From contig CACVAV010000021.1 in the NCBI GenBank assembly GCA_902727945.1, forward strand, positions 1 through 10,644: 10,644 bases of DNA. Direction: 5' to 3'. This DNA is from an uncultured Thiotrichaceae bacterium. GTDB lineage: Bacteria; Pseudomonadota; Gammaproteobacteria; Thiotrichales; Thiotrichaceae. The notes under the pieces are model-generated. The model saw only the letters and a list, made by a program, of their open reading frames with translations, searched no databases and was not told where the DNA came from. The translations under genes were made by a program, and so were the position numbers. Of this stretch, positions 6,278 to 10,644 are shown piece by piece. How positions within the stretch are numbered: the stretch's first letter is position 1; the number at the start of each line of letters is the position of its first letter.

Positions 6278-6328
6278 AAAAATAGTTTTTTATAGTTTGT
6301 TTGATTTTTAATCTTTAGGAGTTTCACA
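6278..6328 (+). promoter_or_regulatory. U-rich translation initiation region of atpE
   Basis: The 40 bases ahead of the atpE Shine-Dalgarno AGGAG (6317-6321, seven bases before the ATG) are almost only A and T with several T-runs. The E. coli atpE leader likewise carries a U-rich enhancer that raises c-subunit translation. By position and composition this stretch probably has the same role, supplying the many c copies needed per ring. The resemblance is in base composition, not exact sequence. Confidence 0.55.
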
Positions 6329-6616
6329 ATGGATGCAAATAGCATTGCAATGATCTATTCCAACACTGCGATTGTAGTGGGTATCATTCTCGCTGCGGCG
6401 GCGTTTGGTTCGGCATTGGGTTGGGGTTTAATCTGTTCTAAGTTCATCGAAGGTATCGCACGTCAACCTGAAGTACGTGCTCAGCTGACTGGTCAGATGT
6501 TGTTTACTGGTGGTTTGATGGAAGCATTCCCGATGATTGCACTGGGTATTTCTTTCTGGTTTATCTTTGCTAATCCGTTCATCAGCGGCGCACTGGCAAC
6601 TATTGGTGCTCAGTAA
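6329..6616 (+). CDS. atpE: ATP synthase Fo subunit c
   Basis: Two-helix proteolipid that oligomerises into the rotary c-ring. 95 residues: a short N-terminal extension, helix 1 (about 13-43), the polar loop ARQPE (44-48) that contacts gamma and epsilon, and helix 2 (about 53-83) with the ion-carrying carboxylate E65 in GLMEAFPMI. Alignment on RQPE and the carboxylate is gap-free. The carboxylate is Glu, not the Asp61 of E. coli. Helix 1 is unusual: the glycine repeat reads A25, G27, A29, G31, G33, and W32 occupies the place of Q32, a Na+ ligand in the Ilyobacter ring. A66 replaces the Na+ ligand S66, so proton coupling is expected. It is preceded by a U-rich leader and AGGAG, implying high translation. 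Confidence 0.97.
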   Translation: MDANSIAMIYSNTAIVVGIILAAAAFGSALGWGLICSKFIEGIARQPEVRAQLTGQMLFTGGLMEAFPMIALGISFWFIFANPFISGALATIGAQ

Positions 6617-6617
6617 T

Positions 6618-6653
6618 TAACCTATCCTTTATTGCTCTTTTAACAGGAGGTTA
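6618..6653 (+). promoter_or_regulatory. Hairpin able to hide the atpF ribosome-binding site
   Basis: TAACCT (6618-6623) pairs with AGGTTA (6648-6653) and, past a two-base bulge, CCT (6626-6628) pairs with AGG (6645-6647). The full Shine-Dalgarno AGGAGG (6645-6650) of atpF would be base-paired, with a 16-base loop. Ribosomes finishing atpE would open it only at its base. This could hold b-subunit synthesis well below that of c. Predicted by eye only. Confidence 0.5.
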
Positions 6654-6655
6654 GT

Positions 6656-7126
6656 GTGAATATTACAGCTACATTGATCGGTCAGATGATTGTTTTCACG
6701 GTATTAGTCTGGTTTATCAAAGGTGTTATGTGGGAACCCATTCTTAATGCTATGCAGGCACGCCAGAAGCGTATTGCTGATGGCTTAGCTGCTGCCGAAC
6801 AAGGCTTGCAGAATGAAGAATTGGCGAAACAGGCAGCCATTGATGAATTAAAGAAGGCCAAGACAGAGTCGGCTGAGATAATCGCTCAGGCACAGAAACG
6901 TGCCAGTGAGATTGTTGAAGAAGCCAAAGGTACAGCAACTGAAGAAGCGGGTCGTGTTACTACGGCAGCGCAAGCGGAGATTGAGCAAGAAGTTACCCGT
7001 GCTCGTGAAGGTCTGCGTTCTCAGGTTGCATCACTGGCTGTGACTGGCGCCGAGAAGATCCTGGGCAAGGAAATCGATGCGAAGGCTCACGCCAAAGCAT
7101 TAGATGAACTGGCCTCACAAATCTAG
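6656..7126 (+). CDS. atpF: ATP synthase Fo subunit b
   Basis: Peripheral stalk subunit, present as a dimer linking subunit a to delta and alpha. Its 156 residues equal the E. coli length. One N-terminal membrane helix (about 5-24, IGQMIVFTVLVWFI) is followed by MWEPI and a long charged alpha-helical stalk rich in Ala, Glu, Lys and Gln with coiled-coil character. R36 in ARQKRIADGL matches the conserved E. coli Arg36. The C-terminal region (SLAVTGAEKILGKEI, 126-140) is the delta-binding part. The start is GTG, fixed by a perfect AGGAGG five bases upstream. That Shine-Dalgarno can be masked by a hairpin, so its strength may be deceptive. Confidence 0.97.
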   Translation: MNITATLIGQMIVFTVLVWFIKGVMWEPILNAMQARQKRIADGLAAAEQGLQNEELAKQAAIDELKKAKTESAEIIAQAQKRASEIVEEAKGTATEEAGRVTTAAQAEIEQEVTRAREGLRSQVASLAVTGAEKILGKEIDAKAHAKALDELASQI

Positions 7127-7136
7127 GTGAACAATC

Positions 7137-7673
7137 ATGTCTGAATTGACAACCGCTGCACGTCCATACGCAAAAGCTGTTTTTGAGATGGCACAGGAAT
7201 CTGACGCTCTTCAGGAGTGGTCGGATCAGCTGGCTGCCATGTCAGCGGTCGTCGCCTCAGAAGACTCAGCAACTTTGTTGGCTCATCCACGCATTAGCAA
7301 AGCGCAAAAGTCGGAGATTTTTTCTGATGTAATAGGTAAAGGTTTATCGAAAGGTGGCCGTAACCTGTTAATGACGCTTGGTGAAAATGATCGTTTTGTT
7401 TTGATACCCGAAATTGCCTCGATTTTTGAGGACATGAAGGCGGAAGCCGAAGGGGCTGTCGAAGCACAAGTGATCTCAGCGATGGAAATGAGCGATAAAC
7501 AGCAAGCTAAAATTGCTGCTGCGCTTCAGAAGCGTTTGGGACGTGAAGTTAAACTCGTTACCAGCATAGACCCGTCTTTGATGGGGGGTGCGGTTATTCG
7601 CGCCGGAGATCTGGTGATTGATGGTTCGATTCAAAGTCGTCTGAAAGCGATGATGACTTCGATGAATCGATAA
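7137..7673 (+). CDS. atpH: ATP synthase F1 subunit delta
   Basis: Connects the top of F1 to the b-subunit stalk. 178 residues (E. coli 177), with the N-terminal six-helix domain starting ARPYAKAVFEMA (8-19) and the C-terminal motif GGAVIRAGDLVIDGSIQSRL (150-169) typical of the OSCP/delta family. All blocks are intact. It begins ten bases after the atpF stop, and its ribosome site AGGTGA overlaps that stop codon, pointing to coupled translation with subunit b, its binding partner. Confidence 0.97.
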   Translation: MSELTTAARPYAKAVFEMAQESDALQEWSDQLAAMSAVVASEDSATLLAHPRISKAQKSEIFSDVIGKGLSKGGRNLLMTLGENDRFVLIPEIASIFEDMKAEAEGAVEAQVISAMEMSDKQQAKIAAALQKRLGREVKLVTSIDPSLMGGAVIRAGDLVIDGSIQSRLKAMMTSMNR

Positions 7674-7690
7674 TTGAGGAATTAGTACAC

Positions 7691-9232
7691 ATGCAACTTA
7701 ACCCAACTGAAATCAGTGATCTGATTAAGAAGCGGATTGATAGCTTCGAAACCGGCACTGAGGCACGTACAGAGGGTACTGTTGTTTCCGTAACGGATGG
7801 TATCGTTCGTATCCACGGACTTGGCGATGTCATGTCCGGGGAGATGATTGAATTCTCCAACGGGATCTACGGTCTGGCTCTGAATCTTGAGCGTGACTCT
7901 GTCGGTGCGGTTGTTCTGGGTGATTATAAAACAATCACTGAGGGCGACACCGCAAAATGTACCGGTCGTATTCTTGAAGTACCAGTAGGCGAAGCATTAC
8001 TTGGTCGTGTTGTTGACACGCTGGGTTTGCCTATTGATGGTAAAGGCGCGATCGACTCTAAATTACTTGCACCTGTTGAGCAGATTGCTCCTGGTGTAAT
8101 CGACCGTGAGCCGGTTAACCAACCGATGGAAACAGGGACTAAAGCATTGGATGCGATGGTTCCTGTGGGTCGTGGTCAGCGTGAGCTGATCATTGGTGAC
8201 CGTCAGACAGGTAAAACAGCGGTAGCGATTGATGCCATTCTGAATCAGAAAGGCAAAAACGTGAAGTGTATCTACGTTGCAGTAGGCCAGAAGGCTTCAT
8301 CTGTAGCGGGCGTTGTGCGTAAGCTTGAAGAGCATGGCGCAATGGAATACACCATTGTTGTCGCGGCTAACGCCTCTGATCCGGCTTCCATGCAGTTCCT
8401 GGCACCTTATGCCGGTTGTGCGATGGGCGAGTATTTCCGTGATAACGGTGAAGACGCACTGATCGTTTATGATGATTTGACTAAACAGGCATGGGCATAT
8501 CGTCAGGTATCGCTGTTGCTGCGTCGTCCTCCGGGTCGTGAAGCCTATCCTGGTGATGTCTTCTATCTGCATTCCCGTTTGCTGGAACGTTCTTCCCGTG
8601 TCACTGCGGATTATGTTGAACGTGTGACTAACGGTAAAGTGAAAGGCAAGACCGGTTCTTTGACCGCTCTACCTATCATCGAGACTCAGGAAGGTGACGT
8701 ATCTGCATTCGTACCGACTAACGTAATCTCGATCACCGATGGTCAGATCTTCCTGGAAACGGATTTGTTCAACGCCGGTATCCGTCCTGCGATTAACGCT
8801 GGTTTGTCTGTATCACGTGTTGGTGGTTCGGCTCAGACTAAGATCGTTAAGAAGCTGGGTGGTGGTGTTCGTCTTGATTTGGCTCAGTACCGTGAATTGG
8901 CGGCGTTTTCGCAGTTCGCATCTGATCTTGATGAAGCAACACGTAAGCAGCTTGAGCGTGGCCAGCGCGTTACTGAACTGATGAAACAGCCTCAGTACTC
9001 GCCAATGAATACTGCCGAGATTGCTTTCTCGTTGTTCGCAGCGAACGAAGGTTTCCTGGATGACGTTGACGCTAACAAGGTTGTTGATTTCGAAGCAGCT
9101 ATGCTGAGTTATCTGCGTTCCGAAAAGTCTGATTTGCTGGATAGCATGAATGAGAGTGGTGGCTTCGATAATGACGTTGCTGATTCAATGCGTTCTGCAC
9201 TGGAAGATTTTAAGTCCAAAAATACTTGGTAA
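7691..9232 (+). CDS. atpA: ATP synthase F1 subunit alpha
   Basis: Forms the alpha3beta3 hexamer; holds non-catalytic nucleotide sites and contributes to the catalytic ones. 513 residues, the same length and numbering as E. coli alpha: Walker A GDRQTGKT (169-176, K175), Walker B-region LIVYDDLTKQ (257-266), PPGREAYPGDVFY (280-292), S347, and the arginine finger R376 in SVSRVGGSAQ (373-382). N-terminal beta-barrel (to about 95), central ATPase fold and C-terminal helical domain are all complete. The GAGGA ribosome site (7676-7680) is ten bases from the ATG, a slightly long spacing, and lies directly after the atpH stop. Confidence 0.99.
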   Translation: MQLNPTEISDLIKKRIDSFETGTEARTEGTVVSVTDGIVRIHGLGDVMSGEMIEFSNGIYGLALNLERDSVGAVVLGDYKTITEGDTAKCTGRILEVPVGEALLGRVVDTLGLPIDGKGAIDSKLLAPVEQIAPGVIDREPVNQPMETGTKALDAMVPVGRGQRELIIGDRQTGKTAVAIDAILNQKGKNVKCIYVAVGQKASSVAGVVRKLEEHGAMEYTIVVAANASDPASMQFLAPYAGCAMGEYFRDNGEDALIVYDDLTKQAWAYRQVSLLLRRPPGREAYPGDVFYLHSRLLERSSRVTADYVERVTNGKVKGKTGSLTALPIIETQEGDVSAFVPTNVISITDGQIFLETDLFNAGIRPAINAGLSVSRVGGSAQTKIVKKLGGGVRLDLAQYRELAAFSQFASDLDEATRKQLERGQRVTELMKQPQYSPMNTAEIAFSLFAANEGFLDDVDANKVVDFEAAMLSYLRSEKSDLLDSMNESGGFDNDVADSMRSALEDFKSKNTW

Positions 9233-9246
9233 AGGAGTAAGCTCCA

Positions 9247-10104
9247 ATGGCAAGTACTAAGGAAATCAAAACGCAGATCGGGAGTGTAAAAAACACCCGA
9301 AAGATTACCAAAGCGATGGAAATGGTCGCCGCATCTAAGATGCGTCGTGCCAAAGATCGCATGGCCGCGTCACGACCTTATGCAACTAAAATGCAGCAGG
9401 TAGTGAGTCACGTAGCCAATGGTCATCTGGAGTATCAACATCCCTACACGCTGGAGCGTGAGGATGTTAAGCGTGTCGGTTATATCATTGTGTCGACAGA
9501 CCGTGGTCTTTGTGGCGGCTTGAACACTAACCTGTTTAAAGCAGCTTTGAAGAGTATGGCGGAATGGCGTGAAAAAGATGTGGAAGTGGATATCGCCGTA
9601 TTCGGTGGTAAAGCAGCCTCAGCTTTTCGTCGCTATGGTCTGGTGGCAGAAAAAACCGGTATGGGTGATAAGCCTGAATTGAGCGATATGGTGGGCACGA
9701 TCAAGGTCATGCTTGATGCCTATGAAGAAGGCCGTATCGACCGTTTGTTTCTGGTTGAAAATCAGTTTATTAGCAGTCTGACACAGACACCTCGCGTACA
9801 GCAGTTGATTCCGATTGTTGCGTCCGACGAGGAGGAGATCAAACATCACTGGGATTATCTGTATGAACCAGAGTCCGAGGAAGTGATTGATGCCCTGATG
9901 CAACGTTATATCGAGTCGCTGATTTATCAGGCGGCTGTCGAGAACGTTGGTTGTGAAATGTCTGCGCGGATGGTAGCGATGAAGAGTGCATCGGATAATG
10001 CCGGTAATCTCATCGACGATCTGCAACTGGTTTACAACAAGGTACGTCAGGCGGCAATCACGCAGGAAATCTCCGAGATCGTTGGCGGTGCGGCGGCTGT
10101 ATGA
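9247..10104 (+). CDS. atpG: ATP synthase F1 subunit gamma
   Basis: Central rotor shaft that couples c-ring rotation to the catalytic sites. 285 residues (E. coli 287). The two conserved terminal helices of the coiled-coil shaft are clear: the N-terminal block KNTRKITKAMEMVAASKMRR (15-34) and the C-terminal MVAMKSASDNAGNLIDDL block with QAAITQEISEIVGGA at the end. The middle Rossmann-like domain includes STDRGLCGGLN (84-94). The ribosome site AAAGGAG (9231-9237) overlaps the atpA stop codon, so alpha and gamma translation is probably coupled. Confidence 0.98.
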   Translation: MASTKEIKTQIGSVKNTRKITKAMEMVAASKMRRAKDRMAASRPYATKMQQVVSHVANGHLEYQHPYTLEREDVKRVGYIIVSTDRGLCGGLNTNLFKAALKSMAEWREKDVEVDIAVFGGKAASAFRRYGLVAEKTGMGDKPELSDMVGTIKVMLDAYEEGRIDRLFLVENQFISSLTQTPRVQQLIPIVASDEEEIKHHWDYLYEPESEEVIDALMQRYIESLIYQAAVENVGCEMSARMVAMKSASDNAGNLIDDLQLVYNKVRQAAITQEISEIVGGAAAV

Positions 10105-10153
10105 TTATGGTAGCCAGAACTGTTTGGAATTCAAATTTTAAGAGGTACTATCA

Positions 10154-10644
10154 ATGAGTGGTGGTAAAGTCATTGAGATAATCGGAGCTGTTGTTGACGT
10201 GGAATTCCCGCGCAACGCTGTGCCGAAAGTATACGATGCGCTCATTGTTGCTGATCACGACGGTTTAACGTTGGAAGTTCAGTCGCAAATGGGTGATGGT
10301 GTCGTTCGTACGATTGCAATGGGTGCATCGGAAGGACTGAAACGTGGTATGGGTGTCGAGAATACCGGCGCACCTATCTCCGTTCCGGTCGGAACCGGTA
10401 CATTGGGTCGCATCATGGACGTTCTGGGTAAGCCGATCGACATGAAAGGTGATGTTGAGGTCGAAGAGAAGTGGCCTATTCACCGTCCTGCGCCTTCCTA
10501 TGAAGAGCAGTCTTCAACGGTTGAGATCCTGGAAACAGGTATCAAAGTTGTTGATTTGATCATGCCTATTTCTAAGGGTGGTAAAATCGGTCTGTTTGGT
10601 GGTGCGGGTGTTGGTAAAACCGTAACGCTGATGGAGCTGATCAA
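10154..10644 (+). CDS. atpD: ATP synthase F1 subunit beta, N-terminal part
   Basis: Catalytic subunit. 163 codons are present and the remainder (family length about 460) continues past the right edge. The translation shows the beta-barrel domain beginning GKVIEIIGAVVDVEF (4-18), GRIMDVLGKPID (85-96), and the P-loop GGAGVGKT (149-156) with catalytic K155 at the same number as in E. coli. Small variation: the segment before the P-loop reads LIMPISKGGK where LICPFAKGGK is common. The start is set by AGAGG (10141-10145), eight bases upstream. A 49 bp gap, the largest among the F1 genes here, separates it from atpG; atpC should follow outside the window. Confidence 0.98.
   Translation, partial: MSGGKVIEIIGAVVDVEFPRNAVPKVYDALIVADHDGLTLEVQSQMGDGVVRTIAMGASEGLKRGMGVENTGAPISVPVGTGTLGRIMDVLGKPIDMKGDVEVEEKWPIHRPAPSYEEQSSTVEILETGIKVVDLIMPISKGGKIGLFGGAGVGKTVTLMELI

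Noticed and set aside
9619..10026. 135-codon minus-strand ORF inside atpG
   Set aside because: It is antisense to the conserved gamma subunit, with no ribosome site and no recognisable domain; it follows from the codon bias of atpG.

Overview
The window is ordinary chromosomal DNA of a gammaproteobacterium of moderate G+C. Evidence is an F1Fo ATP synthase operon in the order I-B-E-F-H-A-G-D, with proteins very close to the E. coli subunits, and the argH | algZ-algR arrangement known from Pseudomonas and relatives. The formaldehyde-detoxification gene at the left edge would suit a methylotroph such as Methylophaga, but that is a guess. I see no mobile element, CRISPR array, rRNA or tRNA, and no sign of recent transfer.

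Left part (1-2012, minus strand). argH (argininosuccinate lyase, last step of arginine synthesis) is followed by the N-terminal 154 codons of a class III alcohol dehydrogenase (glutathione-dependent formaldehyde dehydrogenase). That gene runs off the left edge. The 126 bp gap between them holds a 10-bp inverted repeat over candidate promoter elements.

Middle (2013-4948). A 220 bp divergent region separates argH from algZ-algR. These encode a LytS/AlgZ-type membrane sensor and a LytTR-type response regulator, eight bases apart and probably one transcript. Downstream, a hairpin and a 14 bp direct repeat fill the gap before a convergent gene for an exported thioredoxin-fold protein (CNFC active site). 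A 293 bp gap with no gene follows; it carries a promoter facing each way, and the atp-side promoter is close to consensus.

Right part (4949-10644, plus strand). The operon encodes AtpI (assembly factor), Fo subunits a, c and b, then F1 subunits delta, alpha, gamma and the first 163 codons of beta; epsilon (atpC) should lie just beyond the window. Subunits needed in different copy numbers appear to be tuned by their translation start regions. atpE (a c-ring of roughly ten) has a U-rich leader and a good Shine-Dalgarno. atpB (one copy) and atpF (two copies) start at GTG, and the atpF Shine-Dalgarno can be buried in a hairpin.

Nothing here is a clear undescribed system. The points most worth a second look are the c-subunit's first helix (Trp at the position of the Na+ ligand Gln of Na+-type rings), the substituted substrate loop of the formaldehyde dehydrogenase, the inverted repeat in front of that gene, and the predicted translational control sites in the atp operon.
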